A stretch of 14,805 nt of DNA from an uncultured Paracoccaceae bacterium (GCA_938038825.1 CALHST010000378.1:1-14805), one strand, 5' to 3'; numbered from the stretch's first letter, positions 5,803 through 13,316 are shown. Translations and numbers: made by a program. The notes: generated from the letters alone by a model not told the origin.

Positions 5803-8720
5803 GGGTTCAGGGCAAGGGATTGATAGATCGCAGTCGCCCGATTGGCTTTCGCTTTGATGGCCATCGCTATGAAGGCTTTGTGGGGGACACACTGGCGTCT
5901 GCCTTGTTAGCAAATGATGTGAAACTGGTTGGCCGATCGTTTAAGTATCACCGCCCGCGCGGCATCTATTCTGCAGGCTCGGAAGAGCCCAACGCCTTGG
6001 TCACAGTTGGGCGCGGTGCTGGAGCAGAGCCGAATATTCGCGCAACTGTGCAGGAGCTCTATTCCGGGCTAGAGGCGCGTGCGCAAAATGCATGGCCCAG
6101 CGTTGGGTTCGATTTGATGGCCATCAACGATTTGGCCGCGCCATTTTTGGGGGCTGGGTTTTACTACAAGACGTTCATGTGGCCCAAAGCGTTCTGGGAA
6201 AAGCTGTACGAACCGGTGATCCGTCATGCTGCCGGTCTTGGTGCCCTCAGCGGACAGGCGAACCCAGACAAATATGACCGCGGCTTTTTGTTCTGTGATT
6301 TGCTGATTATCGGTGCCGGGCCAACTGGGTTAATGGCGGCACTGGCCGCAGGTCGGGCCGGGGTTGATGTGATCCTTGCAGATGAAGATTGCCGAATGGG
6401 CGGACGTCTGTTGGCGGAAACGAAAGAGATTGACGGCAAACCTGGCTTTGTTTGGGTGGACGAGGTTCTTGCCGAACTGGACAGCCTGCCCAATGTGCGC
6501 CGGATGGTGCGCACAACAGTGACGGGCGCATATGACAGCGGCATGTTTGGCGCGTTAGAGCGTGTGATGCATCACACAGCGCAGCGCGATGGTGGGGCAC
6601 CACTTGAAACGTTCTGGCGCATCGCAACCAAAGGGGCCGTTTTGGCGGCCGGTGCACTTGAACGCAGCATTGCGTTTCGCAACAATGACCGCCCCGGTGT
6701 CATGCAGGCCGGTGCCGTGCGGGCCTATCTTAATCGGTGGGGCGTCAGCCCGGGTAAAACAATGACAGTGTTTGCCAATAATGACGGCGCACACCAGACT
6801 GCGCGGGATCTTTTGGACGCGGGAGTGCATGTCGCTGCCGTGATCGACAGCCGCCCTGACGCACCAGACATTGAGGGTGTTCAGATGATCAAAGGCGGTC
6901 TTGTAAAGGCCGCGTCCGGTGGGAAACAACTGGAGGCGATTTCAGTTATCCACAATGGCACAACGGAGCAGATCGCGACGGATTGTCTGGCTGTATCTGG
7001 GGGGTGGAACCCGACTGTTCATTTAACCTGTCACTTGAATGGCCGTCCGCAATGGTCTGAAGATATTGCATCTTTCGTCCCAAAGATGGGCGCTGTTCCG
7101 GGGATGATCGCGGCAGGTTCGTGCAATGGCGAAATGTCCACAGCCCAGTGTCTTGCAGATGGCGTCAAAGCTGTTGAGTGTGCATTAGGGATCACAGTGA
7201 AAGTTGATGTGCCTGCGGCAGAAGACGATCCCTATCGGATGCGCCCACTTTGGGCTGTGCCGGGCAAAGGGCGCGCGTGGCTTGATTTCCAAAACGACGT
7301 CAGTGTGAAGGACATCACGCAAGCGGCGACCGAGAATTTCTCGTCTGTGGAACACATGAAGCGCTACACGACGCAAGGGATGGCAACCGATCAGGGCAAG
7401 AATTCGAACATGCAAGCCTTGGCGTTACTGGCGGATGCAACTGGACGGGGCATTCCCGAAACGGGCACCACGACGTTCCGCCCGCCTTATTCGCCGGTTG
7501 CTTTGGCGGCCTTGGGGGCTGGGGCGCAAGGCAAGGGCTTTGCGCCAGAGCGTAAAACCACATCACATGTGTTCAGCGAAAAGATGGGCGCGCCCATGAT
7601 CGCTGTTGGTCTGTGGTATCGGCCTAGTTATTTCCCGAAGGCGGGCGAAAAAACATGGCGCGAAAGCTGTGATCGCGAAGTTGGCTATATCCGCCATAGC
7701 GTTGGAATTTGTGACGTATCAACCTTGGGCAAGATTGACATTCAAGGGCCCGATGCAGCAGCCCTATTGGATTTTGTCTATACCAACATGTTTTCGACGT
7801 TGAAGGTTGGGCGCGTGCGCTATGGTCTCATGCTGCGTGAAGACGGATTTGTCATGGACGACGGTACCACGGCCCGCCTGAGTGATACGCATTTCGTGAT
7901 GACCACAACCACTGCAGCCGCCGGAGATGTGATGCGCCATCTGGAATTTGTAACCCAGTGTTTGCGCCCGGATTGGGATGTGCGGTTTACCTCGGTCACA
8001 GAGCAATGGGCGCAATTTGCCGTTGCAGGTCCAGAGTCGCGGGCGCTGCTGAACGGGATTTTGGATGCCCCCATTGATGCTGAAAGCGTCCCGTTTATGG
8101 CGTGCGGACCTGTCTCAATCGGCGGGGTAAAGGGGCGGCTCTTTCGTATCTCGTTCTCTGGCGAACATGCTTATGAAATCGCGGTGCCCAGCCGCTTTGG
8201 GGAAAGCCTGTTTGAGACGCTGGTCGCGCGGGCCGACGCTATGGAAGGCGGTGCCTATGGGATGGAAGCCCTGAACGTGGCGCGCGTGGAAAAAGGCTTT
8301 ATCACCCATTCCGAAATCTCTGGCCGGGTGACGGCGTTCGACCTTGGCATGGAACGAATGCTGTCTGCCAAAAAGGACTGCATCGGCAAGACGTTGTCTT
8401 GGCGCGCAGGTTTAACAGATCCGGATCGCGAGCGTATGATGGGGTTCAAGGCCGTTGGTGCCGCAAAAATGCTGACCGCGGGTGCGCATCTTTATCCCGA
8501 AGACCAAGACGCGCACCGGGTTCATGATCAGGGGCATATCACGTCTGTTGCGTGGTCCCCGGATTTGGAACGCTATGTGGCGCTGGGGATGGTGCGTGGC
8601 GGCTCTGCGCGGCTTGGGGAACGATTGCGCATGGTGGACGGTGTTCGGGGCATTGAGACACATGTTGAAGTGGTCGATCCAGTCCAGTTCGACCCAGAAG
8701 GAGGGCGCGTTCGTGGTTGA
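5799..8720 (+). CDS. soxA: Sarcosine oxidase alpha subunit
   Basis: 973 residues, full length for the large subunit. Residues 1-90 form the small ferredoxin-like N-terminal region (RPIGFRFDGHRYEGFVGDTL, then FKYHRPRGIYSAG). A dinucleotide-binding domain follows with LLIIGAGPTGLMAALAAGRAG at 168-188, which binds NAD+ structurally in known enzymes, and AAGALERSIAFRNNDRPGVM as the second part of that disulfide-oxidoreductase-like domain. From about residue 605 to the end is a GcvT-type aminomethyltransferase domain (DREVGYIRHSVGICDVSTLG, GMEALNVARVEKGFI, YVALGMVRGG) that binds tetrahydrofolate and captures the iminium one-carbon unit as methylenetetrahydrofolate. The start overlaps the soxD stop by 4 bases, and its end overlaps the soxG start by 8 bases. 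Within the complex it receives the oxidised sarcosine product from the beta subunit through an internal cavity (family knowledge). Confidence 0.96.
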   Translation: MRVQGKGLIDRSRPIGFRFDGHRYEGFVGDTLASALLANDVKLVGRSFKYHRPRGIYSAGSEEPNALVTVGRGAGAEPNIRATVQELYSGLEARAQNAWPSVGFDLMAINDLAAPFLGAGFYYKTFMWPKAFWEKLYEPVIRHAAGLGALSGQANPDKYDRGFLFCDLLIIGAGPTGLMAALAAGRAGVDVILADEDCRMGGRLLAETKEIDGKPGFVWVDEVLAELDSLPNVRRMVRTTVTGAYDSGMFGALERVMHHTAQRDGGAPLETFWRIATKGAVLAAGALERSIAFRNNDRPGVMQAGAVRAYLNRWGVSPGKTMTVFANNDGAHQTARDLLDAGVHVAAVIDSRPDAPDIEGVQMIKGGLVKAASGGKQLEAISVIHNGTTEQIATDCLAVSGGWNPTVHLTCHLNGRPQWSEDIASFVPKMGAVPGMIAAGSCNGEMSTAQCLADGVKAVECALGITVKVDVPAAEDDPYRMRPLWAVPGKGRAWLDFQNDVSVKDITQAATENFSSVEHMKRYTTQGMATDQGKNSNMQALALLADATGRGIPETGTTTFRPPYSPVALAALGAGAQGKGFAPERKTTSHVFSEKMGAPMIAVGLWYRPSYFPKAGEKTWRESCDREVGYIRHSVGICDVSTLGKIDIQGPDAAALLDFVYTNMFSTLKVGRVRYGLMLREDGFVMDDGTTARLSDTHFVMTTTTAAAGDVMRHLEFVTQCLRPDWDVRFTSVTEQWAQFAVAGPESRALLNGILDAPIDAESVPFMACGPVSIGGVKGRLFRISFSGEHAYEIAVPSRFGESLFETLVARADAMEGGAYGMEALNVARVEKGFITHSEISGRVTAFDLGMERMLSAKKDCIGKTLSWRAGLTDPDRERMMGFKAVGAAKMLTAGAHLYPEDQDAHRVHDQGHITSVAWSPDLERYVALGMVRGGSARLGERLRMVDGVRGIETHVEVVDPVQFDPEGGRVRG

Positions 8721-9258
8721 GTTGATTGCTAAAAGTGCCTGCGCCGGACTGTTGCCGTTGAAAATAGGGGGTCTTTTGGCTGCCGAAAAGGATCTTGGGG
8801 TTTTGACAGCGATCATGCCCTTCATAGGCCAAGACAAAGCGGCATCTGACATGTTGAAAGCCGTACACGGGGTTACACTGCCAGAGGCCGGGCGCGTTAT
8901 CGGCGATGATGATACGCGGATCATCTGGTTTGGGCGCGGGCAGGTTTTGCTGGCAGGACCGACGCCCTCAACCGATCTTGCGCAGGTGGCCGCGCTGAGT
9001 GATCAAAGTGACGCGTGGTGTTGTGTAGAGCTATCTGGGGCTGGGGCGGTGGACGTGCTGGCGCGTCTGGTGCCAATTGATTTGCGTGCGTCGGCCTTTC
9101 CAAAGGGACACACCGCGCGCAGCATGATTGGTCACATGAACGGGTCTGTGAGCTGTTTAGGGTCGGATCGGTTTTTGATGATGGTCTTTCGATCTATGGC
9201 AGGCACGCTGGTGCACGAATTGGCCGAGGCGATGGAGACAGTGGTCGCCCGAACTTAA
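8713..9258 (+). CDS. soxG: Sarcosine oxidase gamma subunit
   Basis: 181 residues using the GTG at 8713, which follows AAGGAGGG (8698-8705) by 7 bases. The frame is open far upstream inside soxA, but that extension is only a shadow of soxA. The protein is related to the GcvT/folate-binding C-terminal fold and is the least conserved subunit. Visible family features are VCC-like VVELSGAG near 104-112 (WCCVELSGAG), LARLVPIDLRASAFPKG at 115-131, HMNGSVSCLGSDRFLMMVFRS at 141-161 and the helix after it. It has no cofactor of its own in known enzymes and stabilises alpha. It is last in the soxBDAG operon, followed by a hairpin-rich stretch. No serA, purU, folD or glyA gene follows, unlike some sarcosine operons. 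Confidence 0.9.
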   Translation: MVELIAKSACAGLLPLKIGGLLAAEKDLGVLTAIMPFIGQDKAASDMLKAVHGVTLPEAGRVIGDDDTRIIWFGRGQVLLAGPTPSTDLAQVAALSDQSDAWCCVELSGAGAVDVLARLVPIDLRASAFPKGHTARSMIGHMNGSVSCLGSDRFLMMVFRSMAGTLVHELAEAMETVVART

Positions 9259-9280
9259 ACGCGCGTATTTTTGGTGGCCC

Positions 9281-9350
9281 ACGGATTTTGGGGGCGCTGC
9301 CCCCTGTCCCTGACGGGACATCCCCCGGGATATTTTTGGCAAAAAGAAAA
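9281..9350. repeat. GC-hairpin intergenic element, Rhodobacterales type
   Basis: Three inverted repeats lie side by side: GGGGGC-GCT-GCCCCC (9290-9304), GTCCC-TGAC-GGGAC (9306-9319) and TCCCCCGGGA (9321-9330). They are followed by TATTTTTGG and an A-rich run (9331-9350). The 9-base word TATTTTTGG also occurs at 9266-9274, so it flanks the hairpins as a direct repeat. From memory, very similar modules ending in CCCGGGATATTTTTGGC are scattered between genes in many Rhodobacteraceae genomes. I see only one copy here, so the repeat assignment rests on that memory. Its place after soxG fits a role as transcription stop or mRNA 3'-end stabiliser. Confidence 0.6.
9290..9337 (+). terminator. Probable terminator of the sarcosine oxidase operon
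   Basis: A strong GC stem (6 bp, 3-base loop), a second 5-bp stem and a short palindrome run directly into ATTTTT. They begin 32 bases after the soxG stop. The T-run follows the weakest of the three stems, so this is not a textbook factor-independent terminator. Confidence 0.45.
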
Positions 9351-9579
9351 GGTCGGAACAAACAAGGTTGGAGCGGCTGTGAGAGCGCGTGGGTCTGGGA
9401 GGCGTCTCATCCATTTGGATGTGATAGGTCACCAAATGCTGATCTTGCAGTGGTGTAGCAAACTCTTGCCTTTGTGCACTCTTGCTCCTTTACCCGCGCT
9501 CGGGGTATGAGCGTTAGGACATACTGGCGCGCGCAGGGATGGCGTGCGTCCAAGAACGACAAACGAGAGGGGCATTGCC
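9351..9579 (+). other. Leader region of fabF without a gene
   Basis: No convincing coding frame. The octamer ACTCTTGC occurs twice, 16 bases apart (9462-9469 and 9478-9485). A weak promoter guess is TTGCTC (9483-9488) and TATGAG (9507-9512) with an 18-base spacer. Two small hairpins that cannot form together, TACCC/GGGTA (9491-9507) and CGCTC/GAGCG (9497-9513), lie about 70 bases before fabF. In many relatives acpP sits directly upstream of fabF; it is not here. Confidence 0.4.
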
Positions 9580-10836
9580 ATGCGCAGAGTGGTTGTCACA
9601 GGGCTTGGGTTGGTCACGCCATTGGCGGACGGAGTCGACAAAAGCTGGGAGCGGATTCTGGATGGGCAATCGGGCGGTGGTCCGATCACGCAGTTTGATC
9701 CTGAAGGGCTGACAACAACCTATGCCTGCGAAGTGCCGCGGGGCGATGGGTCGGACGGAACGTTCAATCCGGATGCCTATATGGCGCCGAAAGAACAGCG
9801 TAAGGTGGATACCTTCATCATGTTCGGATTGGCAGCTGCCCAGCAGGCGGTTGAGGATTCCGGTTGGGCACCAGAAGACACCGAGAGCCTTGAGCGGACT
9901 GGTGTTTTGATTGGGTCTGGTATTGGTGGGCTGAATTCCATCGCGAACACGGCGGTTATGATGGAAGAAAAGGGGCCGCGCCGCGTGTCGCCGTTCTTTG
10001 TGCCCGGCGCGCTGATCAACCTGATTTCGGGTCAGGTGTCGATTAAGTATGGGTTTAAGGGACCAAACCATTCGGTGGTGACGGCCTGTTCTACTGGCGC
10101 GCATGCGATTGGCGATGCGGCGCGGTTGATCATGTTAGGGGACGCGGATGTCATGGTTGCAGGTGGCGCTGAGGCGGCGATTTGCAAGATTGGCATTGCA
10201 GGCTTCAACGCGTGCAAAGCGCTGTCGACAAAGCGCGCCGATGATCCGGCGAGGGCCTCGCGCCCCTATGATGCGGACCGTGATGGTTTCGTGATGGGCG
10301 AAGGGGCTGGAATCGTGGTTCTTGAGGATTACGAACATGCCAAGGCGCGTGGTGCGAAGATTTACTGCGAAGTGGTGGGCTATGGTCTGTCAGGCGATGC
10401 CTATCACATCACGGCCCCATCCGAGGATGGTGAAGGTGGTGAGCGGTCCATGCGGGCGGCGTTGCGTTCTGCTGGGCTGGAGCCAACAGATATCGATTAT
10501 ATCAACGCACATGGCACGTCGACCATGGCAGACACAATTGAATTGGGCGCGGTGGAGCGGTTGTTGGGCGATCATGCGGGCAATGTGACGATGTCTTCGA
10601 CCAAATCCGCAACGGGCCATTTGCTGGGTGCGGCTGGCGCGATTGAAGCGATCTTTTCAATCCTCGCAATCCGCGATCAGGTGTGCCCACCAACGATTAA
10701 CCTTGATAACCCGGCAGTCGAGACGCCCATCGACTTGGCCCCAAATGCCAAGCGTGAGCGGACCGTCAACGTTGCGTTGTCGAACTCTTTCGGGTTTGGC
10801 GGCACAAATGCCAGTGTGATTTTCGCAAAGGTATAG
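9580..10836 (+). CDS. fabF: 3-oxoacyl-ACP synthase II (KAS II)
   Basis: 418 residues, normal length. The start is the ATG at 9580 with GAGAGGGG ending 7 bases upstream, giving MRRVVVTGLGLVTPLADGV, the standard FabF head; the frame is open 12 codons earlier. The enzyme condenses malonyl-ACP with acyl-ACP in the cytoplasmic fatty-acid elongation cycle. The thiolase-fold active site is complete: nucleophile C170 in VTACSTGAHAIGDA, H311 in INAHGTST, K342 in SSTKSATGH and H347. GFGGTNASVIF closes the protein. mltG starts 4 bases after its stop, so the two are one transcript. The FabF rather than FabB assignment follows from the overall sequence and from the neighbourhood. Confidence 0.96.
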   Translation: MRRVVVTGLGLVTPLADGVDKSWERILDGQSGGGPITQFDPEGLTTTYACEVPRGDGSDGTFNPDAYMAPKEQRKVDTFIMFGLAAAQQAVEDSGWAPEDTESLERTGVLIGSGIGGLNSIANTAVMMEEKGPRRVSPFFVPGALINLISGQVSIKYGFKGPNHSVVTACSTGAHAIGDAARLIMLGDADVMVAGGAEAAICKIGIAGFNACKALSTKRADDPARASRPYDADRDGFVMGEGAGIVVLEDYEHAKARGAKIYCEVVGYGLSGDAYHITAPSEDGEGGERSMRAALRSAGLEPTDIDYINAHGTSTMADTIELGAVERLLGDHAGNVTMSSTKSATGHLLGAAGAIEAIFSILAIRDQVCPPTINLDNPAVETPIDLAPNAKRERTVNVALSNSFGFGGTNASVIFAKV

Positions 10837-10840
10837 GCCT

Positions 10841-12001
10841 ATGTGGCGACATATCGCGTCAAATGCGATTTCTTTTCTGATTGTCGCGCTGTTCCTGATG
10901 GGCGGTGTGGTCCTGTGGGGGCGTGGCCAATACGCGGCCGAAGGCCCCTTGGACACAGCCATGTGTTTTCAAGTCGAACGGGGCTCAAACTTTGGCCGTG
11001 TCAGCCGGGCTCTGGAGCAACAAGGGGCGATTTCAAGCGGATCAATTTTCCGCATGGGCGCCAATTATCAGGACAAGATATCGCAGCTCAAGGCAGGGTC
11101 CTTTCTGATTGATACAGGCGCATCAATGGAAGAGATCGTGGATACGATCACGCGTGGCGGGGCCAGCACATGCGGAACAGAAGTGGTGTATCGCATCGGG
11201 GTGAACCGTTTGCGCGTTCAGGTGCGCGAACTCGATCCATCAACAAATGCGTTTGTGGAACGTGCGGAATATGATGTGGGCCAAGACGACGCGCCCGAGA
11301 TTTATGCCAAAGTGCGGGGGGAAGCGGACACGCGTTACCGGATTGCCCTGGCCGAAGGGGTAACAAGCTGGCAGGTTGTGGAAAGCTTGAAAGCGATGGA
11401 CGTGTTAGAAGGTGACGTCGCTGAATTGCCAGCCGAAGGGGCATTGGCCCCGGACAGCTATGAAGTGCGGCCGGGCGATGACCGCGCGTCTCTACTCACC
11501 AAAATGGAAGAATCTCAGCTGCAGCGCGTCAGTTCTGTTTGGGCCAATCGGGACGATGCCGTTCCATTGGGCAGTCCGGAAGAATTGCTGACACTTGCGT
11601 CAATCATCGAAAAGGAAACGGGCCTTGCCGAAGAACGCGGCACTGTGGCGGCGGTCTTTGTGAACCGGTTGAATCGCGGTATGAAGCTGCAAACAGACCC
11701 CACGGTAATTTATGGCGTGACACAAGGGCAAGGCGTTCTTGGGCGCGGTCTGCGGCGGTCTGAACTGCGCAGGGCGACGCCGTGGAACACCTATGTTATT
11801 GACGGGTTGCCACCCACACCCATCGCCAATCCGGGGCTTGCCAGCTTGGAAGCTGCGGCCAATCCACCTGAGAGTGACTTCATTTTCTTTGTGGCAGATG
11901 GCACGGGCGGGCACGCGTTTGCAGCCACTTTGGAAGAGCACAACGCCAACGTGGCCAATTGGCGCCGGATCGAAGCCGAACGCGCCAATTCAAACAATTA
12001 G
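10841..12001 (+). CDS. mltG: Endolytic peptidoglycan transglycosylase
   Basis: 386 residues. An uncleaved membrane anchor lies at about 9-27 (AISFLIVALFLMGGVVLWG), with the rest in the periplasm. Residues 41-105 look like the LysM-like first subdomain (CFQVERGSNFGRVSRALEQQ, then GSFLIDTGASMEEIVDTI). The catalytic region holds TLASIIEKETG at 251-261 with E257 as the expected catalytic glutamate, then LQTDPTVIYG, NTYVIDGLPPTPIANPGL and FFVADGTGGHAFA. MltG cleaves nascent glycan strands near the membrane and sets their length. It is longer than the roughly 340-residue E. coli protein because of an extra segment at about 110-170. AAGG within the end of fabF serves as ribosome site. It lies in the fabF-mltG-ACT unit. 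Confidence 0.94.
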   Translation: MWRHIASNAISFLIVALFLMGGVVLWGRGQYAAEGPLDTAMCFQVERGSNFGRVSRALEQQGAISSGSIFRMGANYQDKISQLKAGSFLIDTGASMEEIVDTITRGGASTCGTEVVYRIGVNRLRVQVRELDPSTNAFVERAEYDVGQDDAPEIYAKVRGEADTRYRIALAEGVTSWQVVESLKAMDVLEGDVAELPAEGALAPDSYEVRPGDDRASLLTKMEESQLQRVSSVWANRDDAVPLGSPEELLTLASIIEKETGLAEERGTVAAVFVNRLNRGMKLQTDPTVIYGVTQGQGVLGRGLRRSELRRATPWNTYVIDGLPPTPIANPGLASLEAAANPPESDFIFFVADGTGGHAFAATLEEHNANVANWRRIEAERANSNN

Positions 12002-12006
12002 TCGCG

Positions 12007-12408
12007 GTGTCTGGTGAAACAAACCTCGACCGGTTGATGACATCTATGGAACCGGTTTTGGCACCTGATCTCTACGTTTTTGCGACGTGTGTTGCGCAGG
12101 ATATGCCAAGCGGACTCGTCCCGCGCATGATGTTTCAAGAGGCGGAAGGCACCACGCTTATCGTGTTAAAGAGTGAGGCCGAAGCCGCTGGTCTTAAATG
12201 GGATTTTCCGTGCCGTATGATCACGTTGAACATTCATTCTGCTTTGGACGCCGTCGGTTTTTTAGCCCGCATCACAACGCATTTGGCGCGGTTGGGTATG
12301 AGCGTGAATCCGGTGTCAGCGTTCTATCATGATCATATATTTGTGCCCGAAGACCGCGCAAAAGACGCGTTGTCGGCCCTGCACGATCTGTCACATTCAG
12401 CGCCTTAG
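12007..12408 (+). CDS. Small ACT-domain protein
   Basis: 133 residues from the GTG at 12007, 5 bases after the mltG stop. That start gives SGETNLDRLMTSMEPVLAPD, which matches the usual N-terminal SGETDL-type motif of this family; the ATG at 12037 would cut it off. There is no clear ribosome site, so translation probably depends on ribosomes leaving mltG. Residues about 1-60 fit the ACT_3 half (YVFATC, LIVLKSEAEAAGL) and 65-128 the ACT_7 half (MITLNIHSALDAVGFLARIT, then ARLGMSVNPVSAFYHDHIFV). Such proteins are presumed small-molecule, probably amino-acid, sensors; the ligand is unknown. Its stop TAG shares bases with the stop of the convergent secreted-protein gene. Confidence 0.85.
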   Translation: MSGETNLDRLMTSMEPVLAPDLYVFATCVAQDMPSGLVPRMMFQEAEGTTLIVLKSEAEAAGLKWDFPCRMITLNIHSALDAVGFLARITTHLARLGMSVNPVSAFYHDHIFVPEDRAKDALSALHDLSHSAP

Positions 12409-12965
12409 AACAACAAAGCTGCTGGGGATTGCGCGGTAAATACGCGGATGTAATCCCCGGGCGATGAGCCTGCCCAATAGACCCAAAGTTGATTGGGGTT
12501 GTCGTCATCAACCCAGACGTAATCCCCTTGTTCCAACCCGCGCAGCTCTTCACTGATGTAATTCACTTTGGTGTTTGCAAGGAAATCAGTGGCTTTCATC
12601 GTGTCGCGATAGGCGGCAATCCCCAAGACCGGTGCGTCGAACAAAACTGTGCCAATATGAACCCCTGCGAGGCTGTCAAAGAACACATAATGGCTGGCAA
12701 CGGTTGTACCTGACGGGATGACGCCATTTTCGCCCCCGATATCCACGCGAATAGCGTCCGTCAGTGCGATATTCTGGTCTTCGTCAAAGGCATAAAGGTT
12801 GTCGTCGTCAAAGGTGTCAAAGCCGACGCTAAACGGAATGTCTGTTTCCAGCTTTACGAAGCCCCCATTGCCGTTCTGGCGCACGATTTGCCCATCAACA
12901 ACCGTTGCCAAAGACGGCATGGCAAGCAGTACAATCGCAAATGCGGCCAATGGGATTTGAAACAT
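12405..12965 (-). CDS. Secreted protein of unknown function
   Basis: 186 residues. The first 20 (MFQIPLAAFAIVLLAMPSLA) form a classical signal peptide with probable cleavage before TVVDG. The mature part is acidic and rich in Asp, aromatic and beta-type residues: DTFDDDNLYAFDEDQ at 50-64, SHYVFFDS at 91-98, VLFDAPVLGI at 107-116, DFLA at 127-130, RGLEQGDYVWVDDD at 142-155 and WAGSSPGDYIRVFTA at 164-178. The SHYVFFD...DFLA...RGLE...SPGDY order resembles extracellular proteins I remember that often carry a sorting or anchor tail; no such tail is present here, as the protein ends PAALLF. The ribosome site is weak (AAGG). Function is unknown. It is convergent with the ACT gene and divergent from the GTA cluster. 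Confidence 0.75.
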   Translation of the reverse strand: MFQIPLAAFAIVLLAMPSLATVVDGQIVRQNGNGGFVKLETDIPFSVGFDTFDDDNLYAFDEDQNIALTDAIRVDIGGENGVIPSGTTVASHYVFFDSLAGVHIGTVLFDAPVLGIAAYRDTMKATDFLANTKVNYISEELRGLEQGDYVWVDDDNPNQLWVYWAGSSPGDYIRVFTAQSPAALLF

Positions 12966-13217
12966 GAAAATGCCTTTTTCGAATGTGGTGCAACCACTCT
13001 ACGGTGTTCTGTGCGGTCCTGACTACTGTGCGCATGGGTGCTCTCACAATTGTGACGACATCCATCTTGGATTGCGCGATTGGGGGGCGGTTGTGCCAGT
13101 TCATCTGTGCATTTGCCGCGACACTTGCGCAAAACGCCGTACCGCTATTTTCGCATGGAGAGTTCATAAAAGTTAATGATACCGTACGCTTGGCAGCGTT
13201 TGTTAATAAACGATTTC
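12966..13217. other. Intergenic region between the secreted-protein gene and the GTA promoter
   Basis: Non-coding. A plus-strand frame at 12983-13330 is open, but it has no ribosome site and runs through the promoter. The region holds an inverted repeat GTGGT-GCA-ACCAC (12985-12997), a perfect 12-base palindrome TCACAATTGTGA (13044-13055), two GTTAAT words 30 bases apart (13172 and 13202) and an AT-rich block before the GTA -35 element. Promoters for the minus-strand gene should lie here, but none is obvious. Confidence 0.5.
13197..13212. promoter_or_regulatory. Dyad upstream of the GTA promoter, candidate activator site
   Basis: CGTTTGTTAATAAACG is a 16-base dyad with one mismatched pair, centred on TTAA. 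It ends 5 bases before the -35 hexamer. That position suits an activator or repressor contacting RNA polymerase. In R. capsulatus the direct activator of the GTA cluster is GafA, but I cannot say that this is its site. Confidence 0.4.
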
Positions 13218-13246
13218 TTGACAATACGCGCTGTTTAGGATATCTT
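13218..13246 (+). promoter_or_regulatory. Strong sigma-70-like promoter of the GTA cluster
   Basis: A perfect -35 TTGACA (13218-13223), a 17-base spacer and -10 TATCTT (13241-13246, 4 of 6 consensus). The predicted start of transcription is near 13253, giving a leader of about 100 bases before the terS ATG at 13352. It is the best promoter match in the window and sits exactly where an RcGTA-type promoter is expected. Confidence 0.65.
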
Positions 13247-13277
13247 TTCACACATGCTAGAAAACATGGAACCACGT

Positions 13278-13293
13278 TAGACCGCAGGGTCTA
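13278..13293 (+). other. Hairpin in the GTA leader RNA
   Basis: A perfect inverted repeat TAGACC-GCAG-GGTCTA (6-bp stem, 4-base loop) lies about 25 bases after the predicted transcription start. No T-run follows, so it is not a terminator. Confidence 0.4.
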
Positions 13294-13316
13294 TGACCGT
13301 CCCGTGTTTCTCGTGG

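Noticed and set aside
8482..8712. Upstream extension of soxG by 77 codons
   Set aside because: It is the shadow of soxA coding sequence; the GTG at 8713 with AAGGAGGG fits the family length.
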